Assembly: GCA_007753915.1 (NCBI GenBank)
Contig: CP036352.1
Coordinates: forward strand, 3,287,306-3,351,305
Reading direction: 5' to 3'
Source of the DNA: Phycisphaerae bacterium RAS2
GTDB taxonomy: Bacteria; Planctomycetota; Phycisphaerae; UBA1845; UTPLA1
Length of the DNA: 64,000 bases
This document shows, in pieces, positions 50,806 to 60,856 of the stretch. The position numbers and the translations under genes are program-made. A model generated the notes under the pieces. It saw only the letters and a program-made list of their open reading frames with translations, did not search any database and was not told the origin of the DNA. Numbering within the stretch: the stretch's first letter is position 1; each line of letters starts with the position of its first letter.

Positions 50806-53800
50806 CTAAGGGAGCATTCGCAATGTGTCTACCTCGGCATCAATTTCAGCCCACAACAAGTGGCACTCTCGGAGTTCGTTCTCGTTCAATCGCTCCAACG
50901 GCTCCGACTCACGCAATCCGGCCAGGTCCGGATCCCGTTTCCAGTTCACGATCCGCTTCAGTGCAAGTTCGCGAACTTGTGGCGAATTAGCAGAGGCGCG
51001 CTTCCAACTGGCTAGCTCTTCTCTAAGCCACTGCCGCGCCTTAGCGCGCCACATGGCTCGTTCTTCGTCATTAAGACGGACAGCGTTATTTCTTGCGCCG
51101 GTCGCAGCCATCATGGCATAGCACGCGGCGTTGTACCGGTAGTCGTTTTGCCGATTCTCGGCGAGGGCGGAGTCAACATCGAAAGCATCAGAGTAGAGTT
51201 TCGCCGTGAGATGATGTAGATTTCTGAATTCACAGGCGCCGATCAGGGATAATCGCTCATCGTTGTCCTGCGGCTGATGAGTACCAGCAAGGAACGCATC
51301 CCAATTGGGGATGATGGCTTCTTCCGCTTCGCGGCGAACAATGTGCCACGTCCACCCGGAAGGTCCGGTCGCGCTTTGCGGCTGCCAATTCACGCCGGGG
51401 ATTGCGCTGGCCAGCATTTTGCGCGCTGTTCGATCATCACCTCGATGGTGGGCAATGAGCGCGAGCATGAGTGACGGCATTGGTCCGACGTCGGCGACCG
51501 GTGCACTCTGCCGCGCGCGCTCCAGCAAAGGAAGTGCAGCGTCCAAACGATTTCTACGATATTCGAGCAGCCCCCGAAGAAGTAGAGCCTCGGGTCGCGC
51601 CTTCTCGACGATCACCGCAATGGCCGCCGCGTCCGTTTCAGAAAGAGGCGCCATTAGACCTGCCATCGCGATTTGTTCGGCCGTTGCTGCATCTGCGCTT
51701 GAACCGAATCGGTTGATCAGGATTGTACATTCGCTGCGATAGTCGTCGGGGCGATCAAGAAACAAGCACAACTCTGCATAGCCGGCTCGTCCGTTGTACT
51801 TGGACGGGCTTGCCGTAATCGCCCTCTTCCACACCGTACAAATTTCTGGTCCGCGACCTGCCTCCATCAGCATCGTCCGCAGAAACTGATTAGATTCGCT
51901 GGTTGTCAGATCGATCGTTAGGGTTCGCTCGTAGCACTCAACTGCCTCGTCAACCTGTCCAAGTTGTGCCAGGGCAACGCCGCGATCAGCGTGATATTCC
52001 GCGGAATCGGGCTTGAGTCGAACCGCGGTGGTGAATGCGTCGAGCGCCTCGGTCATACGATGCAATCTAAACAGTGTCCGTCCGAGGGCTGAATAGACGT
52101 TTGGGTCATCCGGGACAAGCTCAATTGTTTGTCGGTACGCATCGATAGCTTCAACCGTATGCCCGGCCTGCGCCAGCGCCATCCCGAGATTAACGCGCGC
52201 TCCCGGTGCTTTCGGATCGATCTGTATGGCCGCTCGAAACTCCGCGATCGCCTCGTCGAGTCGTCCAATATTCTGAAGCGCGACACCGAGGTTGGCCCGA
52301 ATTGCGGACGAGCCGGGGGCAATGCGAACTGCCTCGCGGTGCTGTTCCAGTGCTTCCGCGAATTTGCCTTGTAAATTGAGAGAGTTCCCCAAAAGCGAAT
52401 ATGAGTATCCAGATTCAGGACTAATGCGAATCGCCTCTCGAAGATGACTCACCGCTTCCTCAACGCGGCCGTCTTGCACGAGCGCAATGGCGAGATTGTT
52501 GCAAGCGGTTGCATCCTTGGGACGCAGCGACAGCGCGGATTGGTAATAGCGAGTCGCCTCCGCAAATCGGCTCGCTCGCGACAGCGCGTAGCCGAGCGCG
52601 GCATTGGACCAGTAATCGCTGGGATGAGCCGCCTGCACTCCTCTTAGGAACGAAACCACGTCGCAGCCCGCCGCTTCCGCGCGTTCGGCGAGCGCGGTAA
52701 GGAGTTGCACCGACTCGGTAGCAACTGGCGCCGTGTGCATTAGGCGCTCTAAGGCCGATATGTCCGTCCAGGCCGCCGGTGTGCGGGCTTCAGACCGCCA
52801 AGTCGTTGCCTCGGGGTCGGCCGATCTGGCAACGTTTAGAATCCACACGAGCTGACTTTTGTCGACGGTGCATGCGGCCCAATCGTCTAGCGCGGCAATC
52901 AGCGCATTTGCAATGGCTGACGCTTGAATCTGTGTTGCGACCCGCTCCGGCGGAGTGCTGGAGTCGCCGAGGCCCCTAGCGCGGAGTGCCTTCGCGTAGG
53001 CAGCGTCTGCTTGAGGATTGTTCGCGCGGCGGTGGAAGCCGAAGCCGATGACAGCGGCACGATTCAGCCGAATGTCCTCGAGTTGCTGAACCAGCTCCAG
53101 GTCTCGCCCTGCCCGTTCAATACGTTCGCGCAACGCTGCCGAGGCAAAATCTCTCGCACGAGCCCTTTCCAAGACCGTGCGGGCAGCGGCCCAGTTTGAG
53201 TCTCGCCCAAGCTGCTCCAGTTCCTCCAAGTCTTGCTGGATGGTGAACGCTCCGGCGGCCTGACGATTGGTCCACCAGGTTGTCGCGAGCAGCGTCGCCA
53301 TGGCCACCAGCGAGATCGCGGCGACGAGCGTCGCCTGTGTTGGCCGTCGCCGGCACCACTTCACGAGGCGTCCGAGCGCGCTCACTCGGCGCGCCGATAT
53401 AGGTTCGTTTCTGCCGAAGCGATTGAGATCTTCGGCCAGTTTCAGTGCCGTTGCGTATCGGCGTTTGGGGTCTTTCTCGAGGCATTTCAAACAAATCGTT
53501 TCGAGATCGCGCGGGACCTTCGGATTGAGTCGGGAGGGCGCCGTGGGTTCCTGCTCAATTACCTGCCTTTGCGTTTCAACTGCGGTTGCAGCTCGAAACG
53601 GCGGGCGGCCGGTCAGCATTTCATACAGCATCGCCCCGAGAGAATAGATGTCGACGCCCGGACCGAGTGCATCCGGTAATCCGCGTGCCTGCTCCGGCGC
53701 CATGTAACTTGGCGTCCCAACTTGCAGTCCCGTAAATGTCAGCGCGAATTCGCCGTCGAAGTGTCGTGCGAGCCCGAAATCGGTGATCTTGGGCGTACCG

Positions 53801-54432
53801 AGCGGAGTGACTAATACATTGGCAGGCTTGAGATCACGGTGAACTATCCCCAACTGATGTGCGAAGTGCACGGCTTCTGCCAGAGTCGCTATAAGGGCGG
53901 CAGCGTCCCGCGCCAACTGGGGCGTCCCAGCTAGCCGCTGGGCAAGGTTGGCACCCTCCACGAATTCCATCGTGAAGAAAGGTCGGTCGTCACACTCGCC
54001 GACATCGTGAACCGTCACAATATTCGGGTGAACGAGCGCCGCAACGGCCTGGGCTTCGCGGCGCAGTCGTTGGCGTTCAGCTTCACTGGCATACGCACCT
54101 GCGCGAACCATCTTCAGCGCAATCGGTCGATTCAGTGCGAGGTGTTGCGCCTTGTAGACTACGCCCATGCCACCGTGACCGAGAACCTCGAGAACTTCGT
54201 ACCCAGGGATCTGCGGAAGCTTGGGTTCGATCGCGATCGATCCCGTATTCTGTGGCGTCGCACCTGATGAGGGGAAAAGGACATCGAGCTGCTGTTCCAC
54301 AACTCGAACTTCCTGCCACCGCGCCCGCAATTCTTCCAATAGCTCCGGGTGATCGCGGCACACTTCCTCCAATGAGCGACCGGAGATAATCATCTCCTGA
54401 AGAAGTTGCCTGATGAGATTCTCTTCGGGCAT
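50806..54432 (-). CDS. Ser/Thr protein kinase with TPR repeats
   Basis: A 1208-residue protein. Residues about 78-345 are a Hanks-type kinase: glycine loop LGHGGMGVVYKA, Lys about 107 (PIALKMV), catalytic HRDLKPANVLV (Asp about 200), DFG at 218-220 and the activation-segment VGTPSYMAPEQARG. One membrane helix lies near 375-395 (ATLVAAISLVAMATLLATTWW), so the kinase is cytoplasmic and the rest probably faces outward. About ten TPR units follow (for example ALRPKDATACNNLAIAL and AEFRAAIQIDPKAPGARVNL). It is the canonical planctomycete partner of the ECF sigma gene just upstream (stop-to-start 51 bases). The pair probably senses and relays an envelope signal. Confidence 0.95.
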   Translation of the reverse strand: MPEENLIRQLLQEMIISGRSLEEVCRDHPELLEELRARWQEVRVVEQQLDVLFPSSGATPQNTGSIAIEPKLPQIPGYEVLEVLGHGGMGVVYKAQHLALNRPIALKMVRAGAYASEAERQRLRREAQAVAALVHPNIVTVHDVGECDDRPFFTMEFVEGANLAQRLAGTPQLARDAAALIATLAEAVHFAHQLGIVHRDLKPANVLVTPLGTPKITDFGLARHFDGEFALTFTGLQVGTPSYMAPEQARGLPDALGPGVDIYSLGAMLYEMLTGRPPFRAATAVETQRQVIEQEPTAPSRLNPKVPRDLETICLKCLEKDPKRRYATALKLAEDLNRFGRNEPISARRVSALGRLVKWCRRRPTQATLVAAISLVAMATLLATTWWTNRQAAGAFTIQQDLEELEQLGRDSNWAAARTVLERARARDFASAALRERIERAGRDLELVQQLEDIRLNRAAVIGFGFHRRANNPQADAAYAKALRARGLGDSSTPPERVATQIQASAIANALIAALDDWAACTVDKSQLVWILNVARSADPEATTWRSEARTPAAWTDISALERLMHTAPVATESVQLLTALAERAEAAGCDVVSFLRGVQAAHPSDYWSNAALGYALSRASRFAEATRYYQSALSLRPKDATACNNLAIALVQDGRVEEAVSHLREAIRISPESGYSYSLLGNSLNLQGKFAEALEQHREAVRIAPGSSAIRANLGVALQNIGRLDEAIAEFRAAIQIDPKAPGARVNLGMALAQAGHTVEAIDAYRQTIELVPDDPNVYSALGRTLFRLHRMTEALDAFTTAVRLKPDSAEYHADRGVALAQLGQVDEAVECYERTLTIDLTTSESNQFLRTMLMEAGRGPEICTVWKRAITASPSKYNGRAGYAELCLFLDRPDDYRSECTILINRFGSSADAATAEQIAMAGLMAPLSETDAAAIAVIVEKARPEALLLRGLLEYRRNRLDAALPLLERARQSAPVADVGPMPSLMLALIAHHRGDDRTARKMLASAIPGVNWQPQSATGPSGWTWHIVRREAEEAIIPNWDAFLAGTHQPQDNDERLSLIGACEFRNLHHLTAKLYSDAFDVDSALAENRQNDYRYNAACYAMMAATGARNNAVRLNDEERAMWRAKARQWLREELASWKRASANSPQVRELALKRIVNWKRDPDLAGLRESEPLERLNENELRECHLLWAEIDAEVDTLRMLP

Positions 54433-54483
54433 TAGTCAAGTCTCGTCGCCCGTTCGCCAGCCGATCGGCGGGCAAACCGTGCT

Positions 54484-55128
54484 TCACTCCGTTTCAGTGG
54501 GAGCAATTCCACCCGGTTTGATCTCGGGAGGACAAAGATCGGCCAGTTTTTCCGTCAGAAGGAGTAGGCTACTGCTCAACCGCCGCTGCACTGTCCTGAC
54601 AGTCACGCCCAGCAGCTCGGCGGTCTCAGTTTGCGTTAGGCCCTGGACGCGCAGTAAGTCAAACACGTTGCGCTCGTCCTCGGGAAGACCATCGATCGCC
54701 TGCAGCATTTTGAGGGCGCTCGGACCGAGCGGCGAGCCCGTGCTTTCCGCCTGCGCTGTGAGATCGTTTCCCAGTTGCACGGCACGTACTCGCTGATCTA
54801 AGCGTCGGGCCACGTCATTGAGTTCCCAGCGCATGTGCTGGCTGGCGATGGCGAAGAACTGGCGAACCGTCCCGGGACGCGCCTCGCGCATGGCCTTGAG
54901 CAAGCGTTCGACCACCGCGCCAAGCAGCTCTGTCGAGTCCAGATTCGCCGGCGGCCGAGCCAGGCGGGGGTAGCTGCGGTGCAGCAATGTTGTGCATAAG
55001 AAATGCAACCGCTGGGCTGCCCGGCCCAACAAATCGCGCACGACCGGTTCAGCCGCCGATGGTCCTGCAACGCCGGCCAGTTCATCCAGATAGCATTGGA
55101 TGGCGACAGTAGTCCTCTGTGCGTCCAT
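54484..55128 (-). CDS. ECF-type sigma factor (planctomycete kinase-associated group)
   Basis: A 214-residue sigma-70 family protein started at the ATG at 55128 (MDAQRTTVAIQCYLDEL). A decayed paralogue at 59.76 kb starts at the same place; a further ATG lies three codons upstream. Region 2 resembles LDSTELLGAVVERLLKAM and FFAIASQHMRWELNDVARRL. Region 4 is a clear helix-turn-helix (LPEDERNVFDLLRVQGLTQT, ETAELLGVTVRTVQRRL). It directs RNA polymerase to its own promoters. It is immediately upstream of the Ser/Thr kinase gene, its usual neighbour, and divergent from the RND operon at 55291, which is a plausible target. Confidence 0.93.
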   Translation of the reverse strand: MDAQRTTVAIQCYLDELAGVAGPSAAEPVVRDLLGRAAQRLHFLCTTLLHRSYPRLARPPANLDSTELLGAVVERLLKAMREARPGTVRQFFAIASQHMRWELNDVARRLDQRVRAVQLGNDLTAQAESTGSPLGPSALKMLQAIDGLPEDERNVFDLLRVQGLTQTETAELLGVTVRTVQRRLSSSLLLLTEKLADLCPPEIKPGGIAPTETE

Positions 55129-55290
55129 GGGCATCATTGTACCACGCCTCCACTATTGTCGTGTATCGCCGCTTAGAAATGACGAAGCTGGGACGCCAGG
55201 TCCCAGGGATCGCCAGACCGCGGCCTGTTCGACCGACACGAGGCCTCGGAGTCTGAACGGACATGTTCCCCGAAAATCCGAGGGACAACA

Positions 55291-56508
55291 ATGAAATTGC
55301 TTACAGGCTTGGCCGCCATTGCAACCGCTTTGTCGTGGGTGTGCGGCTGTGACAATACCGTGACATCCCGCAACGAGAGTTTCCCCGAGGTTGATATCGC
55401 CCTTCCAGTCATTCGCCAGGGCGCGGAATGGGACGAATTCACTGGGCGGCTTGGCGCTGTGGAATCCGTTGAGGTTCGGTCCCGCGTGGACGGCTTTCTG
55501 GATCGGATCCACTTCAAGCCCGGTCAGATCGTCGCGAAGGGGGACTTGCTGTTCACCATTGATCCTCGGCCATTCGAGGCGGCGCTCGACCGGGCGAAGG
55601 CGGACGTGGCGAGAGCCCGCGCCGAGCTTGCAAACGCAGAATACAACCTCAAGCGTGTGGATGATCTCAAAAAAGACGACGTGGCGCCGGAGAAAGAATA
55701 TCGCGACGTACTCTATGGCGAGCAAAGAGCGAGATCAGACCTCGATCGAGCGCTCGCTCAGCAGCGAATCGCCGAGCTGAATCTGGAATGGAGCGGCGTG
55801 ATCGCGCCGGTCACTGGCCGGATCAGTCGCGAACTGGTCACCGTCGGGAATTTGATACATGATGGCGCGGCGGACGCCACCGTGCTGACGACGATCGTCT
55901 CCCTCGACCCGATTTATTGCTACTTCGACGTAGACGAACAGGTCTACCTGAAATACGCGCGAATGTCGCAGTCCGGTGAGCGCCCCAGTTCCCGCGAGAA
56001 CGCCAATCCCGTGCAAGTCTCGCTCTTCGACGATGCGGGATACGTATACGAGGGCCAAATGGCTTTCGTGGACAATGCCTTTGATCAACAGACAGGGACA
56101 CTCCGAGTACGGGCAATACTGCCAAACCCGGTTGGGACTTTGGTGCCCGGCCTATTCGTTCGCGTCCGACTCATCGGAAGTGGCGTTCAGTCCATGATTT
56201 TCGTTCCTGACGAAGCCATTGTCGCCGACCAGACGGCTCGCATGGTCTTCGTGGTGGACAAGCAAAATGTCGTTCACCCACAGCGCGTCGTTCTCGGCCA
56301 GCTTCAGAACGGGCTGCGACGGATAATCTCCGGACTGAAAGGCGATGAGACAGTCGTCGTCGCGGGAGTTCAACGCGTCCGTGCAAACACAAGAGTGCAG
56401 CCGAGACGAGTCACTGTTCAGGGAGCCGGTACGCTCGCAAGTGATACGGCTACCTCACGGCCAGTTGAAAGCGCGGATGCCCGGCTAACTGACGGAGACA
56501 CACGATGA
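55291..56508 (+). CDS. RND efflux periplasmic adaptor (AcrA/MexE family)
   Basis: A 405-residue protein with a GAGGGA ribosome site and a lipoprotein-like signal (ALSWVCGC). The membrane-fusion architecture is clear: GRLGAVESVEVRSRVDGFLD, FKPGQIVAKGDLLFTIDPRPF (lipoyl half, quoted in part), a coiled coil at about 95-150, and then GVIAPVTGRISRELVTVGNL. The beta-barrel YCYFDVDEQVYLKYA follows, with PGLFVRVRL and IFVPDEAIVADQ later. It links the inner-membrane pump to an outer-membrane channel. It overlaps the pump gene by four bases. No outer-membrane factor follows, so a channel is borrowed from elsewhere. Confidence 0.93.
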   Translation: MKLLTGLAAIATALSWVCGCDNTVTSRNESFPEVDIALPVIRQGAEWDEFTGRLGAVESVEVRSRVDGFLDRIHFKPGQIVAKGDLLFTIDPRPFEAALDRAKADVARARAELANAEYNLKRVDDLKKDDVAPEKEYRDVLYGEQRARSDLDRALAQQRIAELNLEWSGVIAPVTGRISRELVTVGNLIHDGAADATVLTTIVSLDPIYCYFDVDEQVYLKYARMSQSGERPSSRENANPVQVSLFDDAGYVYEGQMAFVDNAFDQQTGTLRVRAILPNPVGTLVPGLFVRVRLIGSGVQSMIFVPDEAIVADQTARMVFVVDKQNVVHPQRVVLGQLQNGLRRIISGLKGDETVVVAGVQRVRANTRVQPRRVTVQGAGTLASDTATSRPVESADARLTDGDTR

Positions 56509-59500
56509 AATTTGCGCACTTCTTCATCGACCGTCCGATCTTCGCCGCCGTCTTGTCCATTGCCATTGTCATAATTGGTGGGATCGCATACTACACGCTT
56601 CCGGTCGCGCAGTTTCCCGACGTGAATCCCCCTACCGTCGTTGTTCGGGCAACCTATCCTGGCGCGACTGCACAGACAGTCGCAGATACGGTGGCGACGC
56701 CGCTCGAGCAGGAGATCAACGGCGTCGAAGACATGCTCTACATGTCATCGATGTCGACGAATGACGGCCAGATCAAGATAACCGTGACTTTCAAGCTCGG
56801 CACCGACCTGGATAAGGCACAGGTTCTCGTGCAAAACCGCGTCGATATCGCCGTGCCCCGGCTGCCGGAGGAAGTGCGCCGACTCGGCGTCACGACTGAC
56901 AAGGAATCACCGGACCTGCTAATGGTCTGCTACCTTTTTTCGCCGGGCGGCATCTACGACCAGCTTTACATCAGCAACTACGCGACACTGCAGATGAAGG
57001 ATGTGCTCGCGCGCCTGGATGGTGTCGCGAGAATCAACATCTACGGGGCTCGCGAGTACAGTATGCGAGTTTGGCTCGACCCGGAACGGATGACGAGCTT
57101 CGGGCTGGACGCAGGCGAAATCGTCAGCACGCTCCAGACACAGAACGTTCAGGTGGCTTCGGGTTCGCTGTCGCAGCCTCCCGCGCCCCAGGGCAGGGCG
57201 TTTCAGACCGTCGTGAACACGCAGGGACGGTTTGTCGATCCGGATCAATTTGCCAACGTGATCGTCAAGTCGAGCAAAGACGGCCGAGTCGTTCGCATCA
57301 GGGACGTGGGTCGCGTTGAGTTGGGCGCCCGCGACTACGTCACGAACGGCTTTTACAATGGCGAACCCGCCGTCGCATTGCTGATTAGTCAGCGACCTGG
57401 GTCGAATGCTCTGGCAACGGCGGAGGCCCTCAAGAAGACCATAGTCGACTTGGGGTCCAGATTCCCTCCCGGTCTCCAATACAACATCGGTTACGACCCC
57501 ACTGCCTTCATCGCCGATTCGATCGAGGCAGTGGAGCACACAGTCCTTGAGGCGGTGCTGCTCGTAATACTCGTAATCATCGTGTTCCTTCAGAACTGGC
57601 GGGCGGCCCTCATTCCGCTGGCGGCAATTCCAGTTTCCCTCATCGGCACGTTTGGCGTCATGGCAGCGTTTGGATACTCACTGAACAACTTGACGCTCTT
57701 CGGGCTCGTGCTGGCGATTGGGATCGTCGTCGATGACGCGATTGTGGTCGTCGAGAACGTCGAACGATGGATAGACCGCGGGCTTGCGCCTCGAGAAGCG
57801 ACCTACAAGTCAATGGAAGAGGTCACAGTCGCGGTCATCGCGATTGCTTTCGGCCTTTCTGCCGTGTTCATTCCGACGGCGTTCATCTCCGGAATTAGCG
57901 GCCAATTCTACCGACAGTTCGCATTGGCGATTGCCACGGCCACCTTGATCTCGGCGTTTAACTCGCTGACGCTTAGCCCGGCGCTGGCGGCGCTCCTGCT
58001 AAAGGGACGAGCGGGCCGAAAGGACTTTTTCGACCGATTCTGGGATTTCACGCTGGGGTGGTTCTTCCGTCTCTTCAACCGATCGTTCGAATTCACACAG
58101 AACGCATACGTCAGCGCGCTTCGCCGGACGCTGCGATTCGGGTCCATCGCACTGCTGCTCTATGTCGGGTTGCTTGTCGTGACGGCCAGCGCCTTTGCGG
58201 CGGTTCCGACCGGTTTCATACCCCAGATGGATCAGGGGTACATCATCGTTTCTCTCCAGCTTCCTGACGGAGCGTCCCTGGAACGAACCGATCGCGCGAT
58301 CCAACGGGCGAGCGCGATCCTCCGTGAAATCCCTGGCATCGCCTGGGCGACAGGACTTTCTGGATTCTCTGGCGCGACACAGACAAACGCGACCAACGCC
58401 GGCACACTTTACTGCGTCCTCACGGACCATGAGACGAGGTACTCGGCGGGTCATTCGCTGGAATGGTTGCTCGCCGAAGCCGAAAGGCGGTTGTCCGAGA
58501 TCAAGGACGCGAACATTGTCGTGCTGCCGCCGCCGTCGGTTCGCGGCATCGGTACGCTCGGCGGATTCACCTTTGAAGTTCAGGACCGTGGAGGCATCGG
58601 CGGCGCCAAGCTCCAGGAGGCGACCGACGCGCTGGTCGCCGCGGCCAATCAGGACCCTCATTTGTCCAGCGTCTTTACGCTGTTCCGCGCGTCGTCGCCC
58701 CAGGTTTATGCGGACATCGATCGAACAAAAGGTGAGATGCTTGGTGTTGCGACGGAAGATGTGCTCCGTGCACTAAACGTTTACATGGGCTCACAATACG
58801 TCAATGACTTTAATCTGTTCGGGCGGACGTTTCGCGTGACGGCGCAGGCCGATTCTCCGTTTCGCCTGGAGACCAAGGATATCGCCAAGCTTCGAGCTCG
58901 GAGCCGGGACGGGGCAATGGTGCCACTCGGCTCACTAACCACTTTTCGAGAAGTTGTTGGGCCCGAGTTCGTGGCCAGATACAACCTCTATCCGGCGGCT
59001 GAGATTAATGGCAATGCCGCGCCGGGGGCGTCCACTGGGCAGGCGATTGCGGCGATGGAGCGGCTTGCGGAAACGACCCTTCCGCGTGGCTTCGGATTCG
59101 AATGGACGGGGCTGTACTACCAGCAGCTCTTGGCCGGCAGTACTGCGTTCTTCATCTTTCCCCTTTGCGTACTCTTCGTCTTTCTGACTCACTCGGCGGA
59201 GTACGAGAGCTGGTCGCTGCCACTCATCATCATCCTGATCGTGCCGATGTGCCTGCTCTGCGGCATCGCCGGCATCTGGGTGCAAGGGATGGACAACAAC
59301 ATCGTTACGCAGATCGGATTCGTCGTACTGGTCGGGCTGGCCTGCAAGAACGCGGTGCTGATCGTCGAATTCGCCAAACAGCAGGTGGAGCAGGGACATG
59401 ATCGTATCACCGCCGCACTTGAGGCGAGCAGACTGAGGCTCCGGCCGATCCTGATGACGTCATTCGCCTTCATTCTGGGCGTCGTTCCGCTTGTCACCGC

Positions 59501-59714
59501 GCAGGGTTCCGGCTTCGAAATGCGCGAAGCACTCGGTACAACCGTATTGTCAGGCATGTTGGGCGTCACGATCTTCGGACTGTTCCTGACACCGGTGTTC
59601 TTCACGACGGTCCGTGCAATCGCACAGCGATGGGAGACAGCAACGGCCGACCAGCCCGGCAGGCCACTTACGTCCGGCACGGCAAACGACGCACCCGCGA
59701 CCCCGGTCAGTTGA
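56505..59714 (+). CDS. RND multidrug efflux pump, HAE1 family (AcrB/MexF-like)
   Basis: A 1069-residue inner-membrane pump of normal family length. Motifs: FFIDRPIFAAVLSIAIVIIG at the start, PVAQFPDVNPPTVVVRATYP, TPLEQEINGVEDMLYMSS, and the proton-relay segment LVLAIGIVVDDAIVVVENVE with the Asp pair. Also present are FIPQMDQGYIIVSLQLPDGA, NVYMGSQYVNDFNLFGRTFR and VGLACKNAVLIVEFAKQ. It would export hydrophobic compounds using proton flux. The 3' end (59697-59714) overlaps the tail of a decayed minus-strand sigma-factor fragment. Confidence 0.95.
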   Translation: MKFAHFFIDRPIFAAVLSIAIVIIGGIAYYTLPVAQFPDVNPPTVVVRATYPGATAQTVADTVATPLEQEINGVEDMLYMSSMSTNDGQIKITVTFKLGTDLDKAQVLVQNRVDIAVPRLPEEVRRLGVTTDKESPDLLMVCYLFSPGGIYDQLYISNYATLQMKDVLARLDGVARINIYGAREYSMRVWLDPERMTSFGLDAGEIVSTLQTQNVQVASGSLSQPPAPQGRAFQTVVNTQGRFVDPDQFANVIVKSSKDGRVVRIRDVGRVELGARDYVTNGFYNGEPAVALLISQRPGSNALATAEALKKTIVDLGSRFPPGLQYNIGYDPTAFIADSIEAVEHTVLEAVLLVILVIIVFLQNWRAALIPLAAIPVSLIGTFGVMAAFGYSLNNLTLFGLVLAIGIVVDDAIVVVENVERWIDRGLAPREATYKSMEEVTVAVIAIAFGLSAVFIPTAFISGISGQFYRQFALAIATATLISAFNSLTLSPALAALLLKGRAGRKDFFDRFWDFTLGWFFRLFNRSFEFTQNAYVSALRRTLRFGSIALLLYVGLLVVTASAFAAVPTGFIPQMDQGYIIVSLQLPDGASLERTDRAIQRASAILREIPGIAWATGLSGFSGATQTNATNAGTLYCVLTDHETRYSAGHSLEWLLAEAERRLSEIKDANIVVLPPPSVRGIGTLGGFTFEVQDRGGIGGAKLQEATDALVAAANQDPHLSSVFTLFRASSPQVYADIDRTKGEMLGVATEDVLRALNVYMGSQYVNDFNLFGRTFRVTAQADSPFRLETKDIAKLRARSRDGAMVPLGSLTTFREVVGPEFVARYNLYPAAEINGNAAPGASTGQAIAAMERLAETTLPRGFGFEWTGLYYQQLLAGSTAFFIFPLCVLFVFLTHSAEYESWSLPLIIILIVPMCLLCGIAGIWVQGMDNNIVTQIGFVVLVGLACKNAVLIVEFAKQQVEQGHDRITAALEASRLRLRPILMTSFAFILGVVPLVTAQGSGFEMREALGTTVLSGMLGVTIFGLFLTPVFFTTVRAIAQRWETATADQPGRPLTSGTANDAPATPVS

Positions 59715-59759
59715 TCCAGATAGCCCCTGGATGGCGAAGGTGGCCCGCTGCGCATCCAT
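59697..59759 (-). pseudogene. Decayed 5' end of a second ECF sigma gene
   Basis: On the minus strand ATGGATGCGCAGCGGGCCAC and the next 40 bases correspond to the start of the intact sigma gene at 55128 (MDAQRTTVAIQ versus MDAQRATFAIQ). A one-base insertion then shifts the frame; in the shifted frame YLDQLTGVAGA matches YLDELAGVAGP. Upstream similarity (CCACGC, TGTCGTGT, CGCCGCT/CCCGCT) continues for about 60 bases, so the promoter region was copied too. The match ends inside the 3' end of the RND pump gene. Confidence 0.75.
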
Positions 59760-59983
59760 GGACCGCCACGCTCGGCAGAAGCTGTCGTGTCGCCCCGCTC
59801 AGTAAGGATGAGCGGGCAAATGCGTCCCTGATCTAGACGACGGGAAGAGTCGAGACGAAATAGACGACTTGGTAGTCGAAATCTCGGCTTAGTAATTGAC
59901 ATCGGGTCCTTATCGTGGCAACTGCCCAGGTATCGCCCAATCGTTTGGGCGGCACAACTCGGCTTTAGAATGGAGCAATTCTC

Positions 59984-60616
59984 ATGCAAGCAAAGAATTT
60001 CATCGTGTTGGTGGGTGGCGCTTTTGTGCTGGCCGCCGCAACCCTTCTGTTAGGTGACGCTCTGGCGTCGAAGGAGACAATGGCCGCGCAACGGCCGGGC
60101 CCATCCGGCACGCCAAACAGCGAGAAGCCCAGCTACACCCACGACGGCAAACTGATCGCGCCATCCGCCAACGTTTACCGCGAGTGGGTCTTCATCGGTT
60201 CACCCGTCACACCGAATGACATGAACGACGGCGAGGCCAGCTTCCCAGAGTTTCACAACGTCTACATCAATCCGACGGCGTGGAAGGAGTGGAAGAAGTC
60301 CGGAGTGTTCCCGGAAGGCACATACATGGTCAAGGAGCTTTCCAGCGTCGGAACAAAGAAGGCGACCAGCGGCAACGGTTACTTCCAGGGTGAGTTCACC
60401 GGCTTGGAGGCCTCGATCAAAGATACAAAACGGTATCCAGCCGAGGCCAAGGGTTGGGGGTACTACAGCTTTGGCCATGCGTACCCGCTCGCCAGAGAAG
60501 CCGCGGTGCAGGATTTTGCGAAATGCGCACGGTGCCACGTGGGGAACGCGGCCGAGGATATGGTCTTCGCACAATACTACCCCCCCATCCGAGCCGCAAA
60601 GGGGAAGGGCAATTGA
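59984..60616 (+). CDS. Secreted cytochrome P460-family protein
   Basis: A 210-residue protein with a signal peptide (VLVGGAFVLAAATLLLGDALA). The P460 fold is indicated by YREWVFIGSPVTPNDMNDG, FHNVYINPTAWKEWKKSG, FPEGTYMVKE, ASIKDTKRYPAEAKGWGYYS and the single haem site CARCHVGNAAEDMVFAQYYP near residues 181-185. P460 proteins carry a haem cross-linked to a Lys or Tyr and oxidise hydroxylamine or act as related haem enzymes; the true reaction here is unknown. It heads a three-gene cluster with a lactonase-like protein and a second P460. Confidence 0.9.
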   Translation: MQAKNFIVLVGGAFVLAAATLLLGDALASKETMAAQRPGPSGTPNSEKPSYTHDGKLIAPSANVYREWVFIGSPVTPNDMNDGEASFPEFHNVYINPTAWKEWKKSGVFPEGTYMVKELSSVGTKKATSGNGYFQGEFTGLEASIKDTKRYPAEAKGWGYYSFGHAYPLAREAAVQDFAKCARCHVGNAAEDMVFAQYYPPIRAAKGKGN

Positions 60617-60856
60617 TCTAGATGTTGTTACAAGACTCCCTCTCCCTCCCCAGGAGCGGATTGGGGCGAAGGTAGACCATGTTGCTTGAAACACTTTTCC
60701 CCCTCACCCGATCGAGGAGTCGCCATGGCATCCCTTTCCCCCTAGGTGAGCGGAGTCTTGAAACCCGGTTCTGAGACAAGTGGAACTTCAGTGACCCGCA
60801 AGCATCCAGACGCGTGCGGGGTTGATCGAGGCGACCATATTGTGGAGGCCTGCGTC

